Assembly: GCA_044226785.1 (NCBI GenBank)
Contig: JBGAGK010000011.1
Location: 1-64,000, forward strand
Source: TMP-86 sp039807285
GTDB lineage: Bacteria; Pseudomonadota; Gammaproteobacteria; Steroidobacterales; Steroidobacteraceae
DNA length: 64,000 nucleotides
Reading direction: 5' to 3'
Part shown: piece after piece, positions 9,436-17,514 of the stretch
Layout: each line of letters begins with the position of its first letter
Numbering within the stretch: position 1 is the stretch's first letter
Position numbers and translations under genes: made by a program
The notes under the pieces: model-generated
Database searches by the model: none
What the model saw: only the letters and a program-made list of their open reading frames with translations
Told to the model about the DNA's origin: nothing

Positions 9436-9606
9436 GGGCTCGATGGGTCCTTGGAAAAAACGGGTATTGTACGGATAGACAGGGAAGGCGGGAAATCGTT
9501 TCGGCGGGATGAGGTGATCGCCCCTGCGGCCGCACGCGCACCGGCCCTGAGCGCACAGTCACACGAAGGCAGAGTCGGGCATCTCCCCGGGGGAGCAAGG
9601 CCGGGG

Positions 9607-10530
9607 TCAGCGGACCTCGCCCATGTAGCGCAGCGGATCCACCTGGCTGCCATTCTTCAGCACTTCGAAGTGCACATGGGAGCCTGTGGAGCGGCCCGTG
9701 GATCCCACCAGGGCGATCACCTGACCCTTGCGCACCATGTCACCGGCCTTGACCAGCAGCTTTTCATTGTGGCCGTACCGGGTGAACAGGCCATTGCCGT
9801 GGTTGATCTCCACCATCTCGCCGTAGCCGGACCGGTCGCCCGCCCAGGTGACGAGCCCCGCTCCAACCGCCTTGACCTGGGTGCCTTCGGCAGCGGCAAA
9901 ATCCACACCGCGGTGGATGGCGGTGTAGCCCGAGAACGGATCAGGCCGCTGGCCGAAATAGGAGGATATCCAGCCCTGCGCCACGGGTCGTCCTTCCGGA
10001 TAGACCTGCTTGTTCAGCTCACGGGTGAGGATGAGATTTTCCAGCACGCCGAGCTGCTGTTCGCGATTGGACAACTGCGTCTGGAGGGAATCGATCATCG
10101 AGGTCAGGCTGGGTATCTGGGCCGGCTGGCCGTCCGCTGCACCCTCGGAGCCGCCCTGCGGAGGCGGCTCGTCGAAATCGAATTCACCCTTGTCCAGGTT
10201 CGCCATCCGGGTCAGCCGCTTGCCCAGCGCATCGAGGCGGATGACACTGGCATTCATCTGCCCCACCCGCATGGCCAGGGCATTGACCTTTTCCTGCAGC
10301 ACGAGCTTCGCCTGATCCAGTTGCTGGCGCTGGGCCAGGATTTCCGCGGACCATGCGCCGAGCTGATCGAGCGCCTGCGGTGCGCCATGGCGACCAAGCC
10401 CCAGTCCAACGGAAAACGCGCTGCCCACGATGAGCAGCACCAGCACAAGGGCACCGACAATGGCCGCAGGGTGGCGCAAGTCCAGTTGTCTGACGCTGCC
10501 GGGCCTTCGGCCGACGAAAATAATGTTCAT
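9607..10530 (-). CDS. Membrane-anchored M23 (LytM-fold) peptidase
   Basis: A 307-residue protein with one N-terminal membrane helix at about 22-44, a periplasmic helical stretch at 55-170 rich in Q, L and R that is probably coiled coil, and a C-terminal LytM/M23 domain. All zinc ligands of active M23 enzymes are present: H206 and D210 (HRGVDF) and H287 of the HVH motif 285-287, with the second catalytic-type His at 254. It is therefore likely an active peptidoglycan DD-endopeptidase rather than a degenerate activator such as EnvC or NlpD. The GGGAG Shine-Dalgarno is a few bases upstream of the ATG at 10530. It lies between dciA and secA, as in many relatives. Confidence 0.9.
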   Translation of the reverse strand: MNIIFVGRRPGSVRQLDLRHPAAIVGALVLVLLIVGSAFSVGLGLGRHGAPQALDQLGAWSAEILAQRQQLDQAKLVLQEKVNALAMRVGQMNASVIRLDALGKRLTRMANLDKGEFDFDEPPPQGGSEGAADGQPAQIPSLTSMIDSLQTQLSNREQQLGVLENLILTRELNKQVYPEGRPVAQGWISSYFGQRPDPFSGYTAIHRGVDFAAAEGTQVKAVGAGLVTWAGDRSGYGEMVEINHGNGLFTRYGHNEKLLVKAGDMVRKGQVIALVGSTGRSTGSHVHFEVLKNGSQVDPLRYMGEVR

Positions 10531-10859
10531 TCACTGGCTCCCGCCGTGACGCGATCGATTCGGAGCACATCCAGCACCGCATCCAGGCGACGCCACACGA
10601 GACCCAAAGCCCATTACCGACATTGCCGCCCACCTTGTCCACAGGTGGGCCGGATGAACCGCGCGTCGACACGCGCCTTCCCGGCAACCCCGCTGTCCGG
10701 CAACCATGACAGAATGTCCGGATCGGAGGCTTTGCGTCCCCACCTCGCGATGGGTATGCCCTTGAAGCAGTCACGCGCACTATGCCTTAAAAAGCTGACT
10801 GAAAACAAGGGTTTCCGCACACTTCGCCGCTCGTCACTTGTCAGAATCCGGGACTGGAA
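10531..10859. other. Intergenic stretch between the M23 gene and dciA
   Basis: This 329-base stretch separates divergently transcribed genes and must hold both promoters, but I find no convincing -10/-35 pair. It contains an 8-bp perfect hairpin (10628-10635 pairing with 10643-10650). The base sequence TTGTCCACA at 10635-10643 crosses its loop and differs at one base from the DnaA box TTATCCACA. Small open frames here lack recognisable features. Confidence 0.5.
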
Positions 10860-11156
10860 ATGAAAAAAGCAAAGTGCGTCAGCGAGTTAATTACCCATAC
10901 CTCGAAAACACTTTCAATCCTGCGGCAGCGTCTCGACGAAAGGGAGCGGCTCCTGACCCGGGTGCGTGCGGCGACACCCGCCCGTCTGGCGCAACAGGTC
11001 GTGAGTGCAGGGCTCGAAGAGGGGGTACTGACGCTGGGCGCCACCAGCCCATCCTGGGCATCACGGCTGCGTTATGTCGTACCGGAAATCTCTGCCGGAT
11101 TGAGCAAGGAACTCGGGATCAAGCGGATCCGCATCCGGGTGATCCCTCCTCCCTGA
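10860..11156 (+). CDS. dciA: DciA-type protein (DUF721), putative DnaB helicase operator
   Basis: A 98-residue DUF721/DciA-like protein. DciA is the ancestral bacterial factor that interacts with DnaB and promotes its loading where DnaC or DnaI is absent. The recognisable part is the KH-like core, GVLTLGATSPSWASRLRYVVPEI followed by GIKRIRIRV, preceded by a basic helix. The context next to lpxC and the secA neighbourhood is the same as for dciA in Pseudomonas. The protein is shorter than several homologues because it lacks a long C-terminal tail. It is transcribed convergently with lpxC, which ends 31 bases away. Confidence 0.8.
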   Translation: MKKAKCVSELITHTSKTLSILRQRLDERERLLTRVRAATPARLAQQVVSAGLEEGVLTLGATSPSWASRLRYVVPEISAGLSKELGIKRIRIRVIPPP

Positions 11157-11186
11157 GGCCATCGATCCGGCCCGACCCGACCCGAC

Positions 11187-12095
11187 CTACGCCACGGCCG
11201 CAGGTACGTAGGAAATCGGCGCGTCCTTGAGGCTTTCGAACGTGACTTCCCGCCAGGCGGACTTCGTGGAGATGAGCGTTCGAAGCAGCCGGTTGTTCAG
11301 GCCATGTCCCGACTTGTATCCGCTGAATTCACCGATCAGGCTGTGTCCCAGCAGATACAGGTCGCCGATGGCGTCGAGTATCTTGTGCTTGACGAACTCG
11401 TCCTCGTAGCGCAACCCGTCCTCGTTCAGCACCCGGTGATCGTCCAGCACGATGGCATTGTCCAGATTGCCGCCGAGCGCCAGGTTGTGCGCGCGCATGC
11501 TCTCCAGGTCCCGCATGAAGCCGAAGGTCCGGGCCCGGCTGACCTCGCGCAGGAACGACGTGGTGGAAAAATCCATGGTCGCGCTCTGGGTGTGCTGCTT
11601 GAAGGTCGGGTGATTGAATTCGATTTCGAAATTGACGCGAAACCCGTCATACGGATCGAATCGCGCCCACTTGTCGCCGTCGCGCACCTCCACGGTCTCG
11701 AGGATCCGCACGAAACGCTTGGGCATCTCCTGCTCTTCGATCCCGGCAGATTGCAGCAGGAACACGAACGGGCCGGCACTGCCGTCCATGATGGGCACTT
11801 CCGGCGCGCTCAGTTCGATCAGCAGGTTGTCGATCCCCAGCCCTGCCAGTGCGGAGAGCAGATGTTCCACGGTCGAGACCTTCGCCGCGCCGACATGCAA
11901 GGTCGTGCCCAGCATGGTCTCGCCGACGTTTTCCGCACGGGCCGGAATGTCCACGGGCGGGGACAGGTCCGTGCGCCTGAAAATGATGCCTGTATCCGGG
12001 GCCGCCGGATGAAGGATCATCAACACCTTCTGCCCGGTGTGCAGGCCGACACCGGTGGCGCGGATGGAATTTTTCAGCGTGCGCTGATTGAGCAT
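11187..12095 (-). CDS. lpxC: UDP-3-O-acyl-N-acetylglucosamine deacetylase LpxC
   Basis: LpxC is the zinc deacetylase that commits UDP-3-O-acyl-GlcNAc to lipid A synthesis. The 302-residue length is close to E. coli (305). The zinc ligands are H78 (STVEHLL), H237 and D241 (VKHKILDAIGD), with the catalytic-base histidine in SGHGLNN at about 264. The start is the ATG at 12095, giving MLNQRTLKNSIRATG. The longer frame upstream is not conserved. An intrinsic terminator separates the gene from ftsZ, so it probably has its own promoter in 12096-12159, but I see no clear consensus there. Confidence 0.97.
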   Translation of the reverse strand: MLNQRTLKNSIRATGVGLHTGQKVLMILHPAAPDTGIIFRRTDLSPPVDIPARAENVGETMLGTTLHVGAAKVSTVEHLLSALAGLGIDNLLIELSAPEVPIMDGSAGPFVFLLQSAGIEEQEMPKRFVRILETVEVRDGDKWARFDPYDGFRVNFEIEFNHPTFKQHTQSATMDFSTTSFLREVSRARTFGFMRDLESMRAHNLALGGNLDNAIVLDDHRVLNEDGLRYEDEFVKHKILDAIGDLYLLGHSLIGEFSGYKSGHGLNNRLLRTLISTKSAWREVTFESLKDAPISYVPAAVA

Positions 12096-12159
12096 ACCAA
12101 GGGCCCCAAATACCTGTTTTTGCAGCGCCCAAGTTAACACAGGGACGTGCCGTGAAGCC

Positions 12160-12189
12160 AAAAAGGCGTGCCGGGGGACCCGGCACGCC
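12160..12189 (-). terminator. Intrinsic terminator downstream of ftsZ
   Basis: A perfect 11-bp GC-rich stem (12165-12175 pairing with 12179-12189) with a 3-base loop. On the minus strand it is followed by five T (12164-12160). It lies about 85 bases beyond the ftsZ stop and 65 bases before the lpxC start, so it marks the end of the dcw transcription unit. Confidence 0.9.
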
Positions 12190-12274
12190 AGGTTCGATGG
12201 AATGCGAACTGCTTACCCCGTGCGGCCGGCGCACCGATGTCGCCGTATCCTCACGACCGTCCAGCCTGGCCGGT

Positions 12275-13504
12275 TCAATCGGCCTGACGCCGCAGGAATG
12301 CCGGAATGTCCAGCATGTCCTCCGGGTCGGCCGGACCCCTCAAGCCATCGCCCACGGCACGCTGTCGCTGCACCGTCGGACTGTCCAGGTCGCGGTAATC
12401 CGTAGCCATCGCCGGTGTGGCGCGCCGCACGACCCGCATCGCAGATGTGGGGACCGCCGCGTGAACCTCCCGGTGCGAGTGAGTGGCTGCATGCCCGTGC
12501 ACGCCGGACAGCGAGTGCTGCAGGGGCTGCGGTGCGGCCTTGACCACCGGCCGGCCGAGTCCGGTGGCGACTACGGTCACCCGGATCTGATTGCTCATTT
12601 CCGAGTCGATCACGGTGCCCACCACCACGGTCGCCTCGTCGGAGGCGAACTGCTTGATGACATTGCCGACTTCCTGGAATTCGCCGATCGACAGGTCCAT
12701 GCCCGCCGTGACATTGACCAGAATGCCCTGCGCACCCGCCAGATTGATGTCTTCGAGGAGCGGCGAGGAGATCGCCGCCTCGGCAGCTTCGCGCGCACGG
12801 TCATCACCTGCGGCACAGCCCGAACCCATCATCGCCATGCCGGTCTCGGACATCACGGTTCGCACATCCGCGAAGTCCACGTTGATCAGCCCTGGGCGGG
12901 TGATCAGCTCGGCGATGCCCTGCACTGCGCCCTGCAGGACGGTGTTGGCGGCCTTGAAGGCATCCAGGAGCGTGGTGTTGCTGCCCAGCACCGACAGGAG
13001 CTTCTGGTTGGGAATGGTGATCAGCGAATCGACATACTTCGACAACTCCAGCATGCCGTTGTCGGCCACGCGCGAGCGCTTGTTGCCTTCCATCTCGAAC
13101 GGCCGCGTCACCACTGCCACCGTGAGGATGCCAAGCTCCTTGGCCACCTGCGCCACCACTGGAGCCGCGCCGGTGCCGGTTCCACCACCCATGCCGGCAG
13201 TGATGAACAGCATGTCGCAGCCTTCGATCAGCTCGATGATGCGGTCGCGATCCTCCATCGCAGCCTGGCGCCCGACTTCCGGGTCTGCCCCGGCGCCAAG
13301 ACCCTTGGTGATGTTGCAGCCGATCTGCAGCGCGGAACGCACCTTGGAGTGCTTGAGCGCCTGCGCGTCGGTGTTTATGCAGATGAAATCCACACCTTCG
13401 ATGCCGGATTGCACCATGTGCGATACGGCGTTGCCGCCACCACCGCCCACCCCGAGCACCTTGATGACGGCATTCTGGCTAAATGAGTCCATCAGTTCGA
13501 ACAT
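12275..13504 (-). CDS. ftsZ: Cell division GTPase FtsZ
   Basis: FtsZ is the tubulin-like GTPase forming the Z ring. The 409 residues include the tubulin signature GGGTGTG at 106-112 and the T7 synergy-loop region NVDFADVRTVM. A variable His- and Ala-rich linker leads to the conserved C-terminal peptide DIPAFLRRQ, which binds FtsA and ZipA. The start is the ATG at 13504 (MFELMDSFSQ) with a strong AAGGAG six bases upstream; a larger frame continuing upstream belongs to ftsA read in another frame. It lies 29 bases after ftsA and is closed by a strong terminator. Confidence 0.98.
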   Translation of the reverse strand: MFELMDSFSQNAVIKVLGVGGGGGNAVSHMVQSGIEGVDFICINTDAQALKHSKVRSALQIGCNITKGLGAGADPEVGRQAAMEDRDRIIELIEGCDMLFITAGMGGGTGTGAAPVVAQVAKELGILTVAVVTRPFEMEGNKRSRVADNGMLELSKYVDSLITIPNQKLLSVLGSNTTLLDAFKAANTVLQGAVQGIAELITRPGLINVDFADVRTVMSETGMAMMGSGCAAGDDRAREAAEAAISSPLLEDINLAGAQGILVNVTAGMDLSIGEFQEVGNVIKQFASDEATVVVGTVIDSEMSNQIRVTVVATGLGRPVVKAAPQPLQHSLSGVHGHAATHSHREVHAAVPTSAMRVVRRATPAMATDYRDLDSPTVQRQRAVGDGLRGPADPEDMLDIPAFLRRQAD

Positions 13505-13510
13505 TCCAGT

Positions 13511-13516
13511 CTCCTT
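13511..13516 (-). promoter_or_regulatory. Shine-Dalgarno site of ftsZ
   Basis: On the minus strand AAGGAG lies six bases before the ATG. It is stronger than the sites at most of the overlapping junctions upstream, which suits the high FtsZ copy number, and it fixes the start. Confidence 0.8.
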
Positions 13517-13533
13517 GCAGATCGTTATAGGGG

Positions 13534-14775
13534 TCAGAAATTGCCTTGAAACCAAGCCTTCATTCGCGTCAGCACGCTCTTGACGCCGGGCCCCGAGAGG
13601 ACCAGCGGTTCGGAACGCTGCAGGTCGATATTGTTTTTGGCATACAGAAGCAGACCCACGCCGGTGGCGTGGATCGGATTGCTCACCACGTCGACAAGCC
13701 CGCTGACGTACTGCGGGATGCCCAGTCTCACGGGCATGTGAAATACCTCTTCGGCCAGCTCGATCGCGCCTTCCATCTTCGAGCTGCCACCGGTCAGCAC
13801 GATGCCGGCAGCCACCGATTCCTCGAAACCCGAGCGGCGCAACTCGTCCCTGATCAGGGCGAACAGCTCCTCGTAGCGCGGCTCGACGATCTCGGCGAGC
13901 GTCTGCCGTGCAAGCCGCCGCGGCGGCCGATCGCCCACGCTGGGCACTTCGATGGTCTCGTCGGGGTTGGCGAGCTGGGACAGCGCGCAGGCATACCGGA
14001 TCTTGATGTCCTCGGCGTACTGGGTGGGTGTGCGCATCGACACGGCGATGTCGTTGGTCACCTGGTCGCCGGCGATGGGGATGACGGCCGTGTGCCGGAT
14101 CGCGCCACCGCCGAACACCGCGATATCGGTGGTGCCGCCGCCGACATCGACGATACATACGCCCAGATCCTTCTCGTCATCGGTGAGCACGGCGAAACTC
14201 GAAGCCAGCTGCTCCAGCACGATGTCTTCGACCGCGAGCCCGCACCGCTGCACGCACTTGACGATGTTCTGCGCCGAACTGTCTGCGCCGGTGACTATGT
14301 GGACCTTGGCCTCCAGACGCACACCCGACATGCCGATGGGGTCGCGGATGCCCTCCTGGGAATCGATGATGTATTCCTGCGGCAGCACGTGCAGGATCTT
14401 CTGGTCGGCGGGGATCGCCACCGCCTTGGCGGCATCGATCACCCGGTCGACATCGCCCTGCACGACCTCCTTGTCCTTGATCGCGACGATGCCGTGTGAA
14501 TTCAGGCTCCGGACATGGCTGCCTGCGATGCCCGCGTACACGGAGTGGATTTCGCAGCCGGCCATCAGCTCGGCCTCCTCCACTGCACGCTGGATCGACT
14601 GCACGGTGGATTCGATGTTGACCACCACGCCCTTCTTGAGTCCGCGCGACGGATGGCTCCCCAGGCCGATGATCTCGAGCTGCCCGTCCGGTTTGAGCTC
14701 GCCGACGATGGCCACGACCTTGCTGGTGCCGATATCCAGCCCCACGATGAGATTGCGATCTGAACGTTTTGCCAT
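13534..14775 (-). CDS. ftsA: Cell division protein FtsA
   Basis: FtsA is an actin-like ATPase that tethers FtsZ to the membrane and recruits later division proteins. The 413 residues show the actin-fold phosphate-1 loop VGLDIGTSKV at the N-terminus, the phosphate-2 segment CIVDVGGGTTDIAVF and the adenosine motif IVLTGGSSKMEG. The C-terminus MKAWFQGNF is the amphipathic membrane-targeting helix. The start is the ATG at 14775 (MAKRSDRNLIVG), 11 bases after the ftsQ stop; the extended upstream frame is ftsQ in another frame. Confidence 0.97.
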   Translation of the reverse strand: MAKRSDRNLIVGLDIGTSKVVAIVGELKPDGQLEIIGLGSHPSRGLKKGVVVNIESTVQSIQRAVEEAELMAGCEIHSVYAGIAGSHVRSLNSHGIVAIKDKEVVQGDVDRVIDAAKAVAIPADQKILHVLPQEYIIDSQEGIRDPIGMSGVRLEAKVHIVTGADSSAQNIVKCVQRCGLAVEDIVLEQLASSFAVLTDDEKDLGVCIVDVGGGTTDIAVFGGGAIRHTAVIPIAGDQVTNDIAVSMRTPTQYAEDIKIRYACALSQLANPDETIEVPSVGDRPPRRLARQTLAEIVEPRYEELFALIRDELRRSGFEESVAAGIVLTGGSSKMEGAIELAEEVFHMPVRLGIPQYVSGLVDVVSNPIHATGVGLLLYAKNNIDLQRSEPLVLSGPGVKSVLTRMKAWFQGNF

Positions 14776-14786
14776 GTTGTGTTTCG

Positions 14787-15641
14787 TCAACCCTGTGCGT
14801 CGCTGTCCTGTGTCCGGGCCGAAATCAGCGGTGCTGCGGAGGATGCTGCCGCCGCCACCGGATTCGCCTGGGTTCGCCAGCCGATCGCAAACCCGTTGGA
14901 ATAGCGCATGTCGATGTAGCTGATGTCGTTGGCACGGCGTGACACCACCATCGAGGCAGTGCGCAGGAAACGCTCGAGCCGCTCGTCCACAAGGCTCCGC
15001 CCGAGCCTGATCGTCAGCCCGTTGTCGAGATCGAATTCCCACGCTCCGCGTTCATCCATGCGCACGGCGGCGATGCGCATGCCGGCTTCGACCAGCTTGC
15101 CCTGGGCCGACAGATAGCGACGGGCCACTTCGCCCTCCGAACCTTCGGGCCCCGACAGGCGGGGCAACTCCGGCGGCACATGAGCGGCATTCCTGACGAA
15201 CAGCTCGCCGCGTGCATTCAGCAGCCCGGAGTCGCCCCAACGGGCTGCCGCGACCTGCTCGACGATGACCACGTGCAGGCTGTCAGGCCAGCGGCGCTGT
15301 ATCCGCGCATGATCGACCCAGGGAATCGCCTCCACCGCCCGCTGCACGGCATCCAGGTCTGCCGACATGAACCCGGCCTTGAGCAATGGCGCCGCGACCT
15401 GCTCGACCTGGCCCGGCGATACACGCTGGAAAGTACCGTCGATGGACAGGTGCCGGATGGGCCGGTCGAGGATGAGCGACAGCCCCGTCAGACTCCCGAC
15501 CAGCATGCCCACCACCGCCAGCCTGCGCAGATGCCGCTTCCAGTCGACCGCTCGCAGGCGCTGCAGGATATCCGTCCTGCGGCGCGCGGGCTTTGCCTTT
15601 GGCTTGAAGCGGTTCTGCGGCCTGAACAGGGCGGTCATCAT
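14787..15641 (-). CDS. ftsQ: Cell division protein FtsQ
   Basis: FtsQ is a bitopic inner-membrane division protein that joins FtsL and FtsB and links early and late divisome parts. A basic cytoplasmic tail (1-39) precedes one membrane helix at about 40-58. A periplasmic POTRA domain starts near residue 61 (IRHLSIDGTFQRVS) and is followed by the FtsQ beta domain. Length is 284 residues. The ATG at 15641 overlaps the ddlB stop in an ATGA junction; an ATG one codon further on is equally possible. Confidence 0.93.
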   Translation of the reverse strand: MMTALFRPQNRFKPKAKPARRRTDILQRLRAVDWKRHLRRLAVVGMLVGSLTGLSLILDRPIRHLSIDGTFQRVSPGQVEQVAAPLLKAGFMSADLDAVQRAVEAIPWVDHARIQRRWPDSLHVVIVEQVAAARWGDSGLLNARGELFVRNAAHVPPELPRLSGPEGSEGEVARRYLSAQGKLVEAGMRIAAVRMDERGAWEFDLDNGLTIRLGRSLVDERLERFLRTASMVVSRRANDISYIDMRYSNGFAIGWRTQANPVAAAASSAAPLISARTQDSDAQG

Positions 15642-16606
15642 GTGCGTTGCCTGCTGAAACTGGTTTCCAGCACGCGCCAGACCAGCTCCTCGAAGTCCAT
15701 GCCCGCCTGCAGCGCCGCCTTCGGTACCAGGCTGTGATCGGTCATGCCCGGCGTCGTGTTGATCTCGATGAAGGAGAAATTGCCGGTGGCTGCATCGCGC
15801 ATGAAATCCGCACGTCCCCAACCGCTGCAGTCGGTCGCCTGGAATGCCGCGAGCGCCATTTCCCGGATGCTTTGCTCGGATGAAGGATCAAGACCGCTCG
15901 GGCAGTGATAGCGGGTGTCGTCCCGAAAATACTTGGCCTGGTAGTCGTAGAATTCGGTGGCTGGCTGGATGCGGATGGAAGGCAGCGCTTCCTGCCCCAG
16001 CACGGCCACAGTGAACTCCTCGCCCTGAACGAAAGACTCCGCAAACACCATCGGATCCACTGCACGTGCTTCGCGGAACGCCTTCACCATCTGCTCCGGC
16101 GAGCGCACCTTGCTGATGCCTACGCTCGAGCCCTGCGATGCAGGCTTGACCATGATCGGCAGACCCAGCTGCTTCAGCACCCCGGGTATGTCCTGCTCGT
16201 CCGCAAGCACGGCATAGGCGGGCGCGTGGATGCCGGCTCCCAGCACCACCCGCTTGGTCTTGAGCTTGTCCATGGTGAGCGCGGAGGCGAGAACCCCGCT
16301 TCCGGTGTAGGGGATACCCAGCCACTCGAGCACACCCTGGATCAGTCCATCCTCCCCACCCGGGCCGTGCAGGATGTTCCAGGCGCGATCGAACCGTTCC
16401 TCGCACAGGGCCTGCACGGGTCGTTCCCCGGGGTCGAAGGGATGAGCGTCCACGCCCCGGCGGCGAAGCGCAGCCAGCACGGCATGGCCCGACTTCAGCG
16501 AGATCTCGCGCTCACTGGAGTCGCCACCGAGCAGCACCGCGACCTTGCCGAACTCGCGCGGATCGGCTGCCTTGCGCGCCTCATGCACCGTTCGCAGGCG
16601 GCTCAT
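15638..16606 (-). CDS. ddlB: D-alanine--D-alanine ligase
   Basis: DdlB makes the D-Ala-D-Ala dipeptide that MurF adds to the UDP-MurNAc peptide. The 322 residues have an ATP-grasp fold. Visible family segments are VAVLLGGDSSEREISLKSG at the N-terminus, HGPGGEDG in the omega-loop region, KPASQGSSVGI and the Mg-binding end FIEINTTPGMTDHSLVPKA. The start is ATG at 16606, overlapping the murB stop by four bases. Confidence 0.97.
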   Translation of the reverse strand: MSRLRTVHEARKAADPREFGKVAVLLGGDSSEREISLKSGHAVLAALRRRGVDAHPFDPGERPVQALCEERFDRAWNILHGPGGEDGLIQGVLEWLGIPYTGSGVLASALTMDKLKTKRVVLGAGIHAPAYAVLADEQDIPGVLKQLGLPIMVKPASQGSSVGISKVRSPEQMVKAFREARAVDPMVFAESFVQGEEFTVAVLGQEALPSIRIQPATEFYDYQAKYFRDDTRYHCPSGLDPSSEQSIREMALAAFQATDCSGWGRADFMRDAATGNFSFIEINTTPGMTDHSLVPKAALQAGMDFEELVWRVLETSFSRQRT

Positions 16607-17514
16607 TCGACTTCACCCACGATGCGCACCTCCGGCTGCAGAACAATCCCGAAGCGGCTGTTCACCGTCTCCTGCACATGCAGGATCAGCGCTTCGATGT
16701 CCGCGGCACGGGCAGTGCCGCGATTGACGATGAAATTGGCGTGCTTGTGCGAGACGCAGGCATCGCCGATGCAGTGACCCTTGAGGCCAGCCTCCTCGAT
16801 CAGGCGCGCCGCATGATCTCCGGCCGGATTTGTGAATACCGAACCACAGCTCCATTCGCCGATGGGCTGGGTCTGACGGCGTCGCGCCAGCAGATCACGG
16901 ATGGCGTATTCGCTGGCACCGGGATGTTTGCCGAATCGCAGATGTGCGGCGATGAAGCACTCATCCTCCTGCGGCCCGCGCACGGAGCGATAGCCGACCA
17001 CGTACGCTTCCCGGGTACGCACGGATCGCTCACCTGCCCGGTTCATGACTTCGACCTCGACCACGTGGTTCCAGGTCTCGCCGCCGAAAGCACCCGCATT
17101 CATGGCCAGCGCGCCTCCCAGGGTTCCGGGAATGCCCGCGAAGAACTCGGCCGGGCCCAACCCCCACTTGTGGCATTGCTTGGCAATGCGTGCGCAATGC
17201 ACGCCGGCTTCCGCCCGGATCCCGGATTCGCCGACGCGGGCAAGCCCTTCCAGGGCCGCATGCATGGACACCACCACTCCGCGCACACCCCCGTCACGCA
17301 CCAGCAGATTGCTCCCCAGCCCCAGCCACAGCACCGGGGTCTGGCGCGGCAGGCGTGCCAGGAAGGCAGACAGGTCCGCCGCATCGCGCGGCTCGAAGAA
17401 CACGTCGGCGGGCCCACCCGCATGCCATGAGGTGTGGCGAGACATCGGTTCAAGATGCCGCAGCCGCGGACCGAATTCAGCATCGAGGAGTTCGGGCGAC
17501 AGTGCCGCATTCAT
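16603..17514 (-). CDS. murB: UDP-N-acetylenolpyruvoylglucosamine reductase MurB
   Basis: MurB uses FAD and NADPH to reduce the enolpyruvyl group formed by MurA, giving UDP-MurNAc. The FAD-binding part contains LGLGSNLLVRDGGVRG and IPGTLGGALAMNAGAFG. The C-terminal segment WSCGSVFTNPAGDHAARLIE carries the active-site serine region of type I or II MurB enzymes. Length is 303 residues, typical of the shorter type. The start overlaps the murC stop by four bases (ATGA). Confidence 0.97.
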   Translation of the reverse strand: MNAALSPELLDAEFGPRLRHLEPMSRHTSWHAGGPADVFFEPRDAADLSAFLARLPRQTPVLWLGLGSNLLVRDGGVRGVVVSMHAALEGLARVGESGIRAEAGVHCARIAKQCHKWGLGPAEFFAGIPGTLGGALAMNAGAFGGETWNHVVEVEVMNRAGERSVRTREAYVVGYRSVRGPQEDECFIAAHLRFGKHPGASEYAIRDLLARRRQTQPIGEWSCGSVFTNPAGDHAARLIEEAGLKGHCIGDACVSHKHANFIVNRGTARAADIEALILHVQETVNSRFGIVLQPEVRIVGEVE

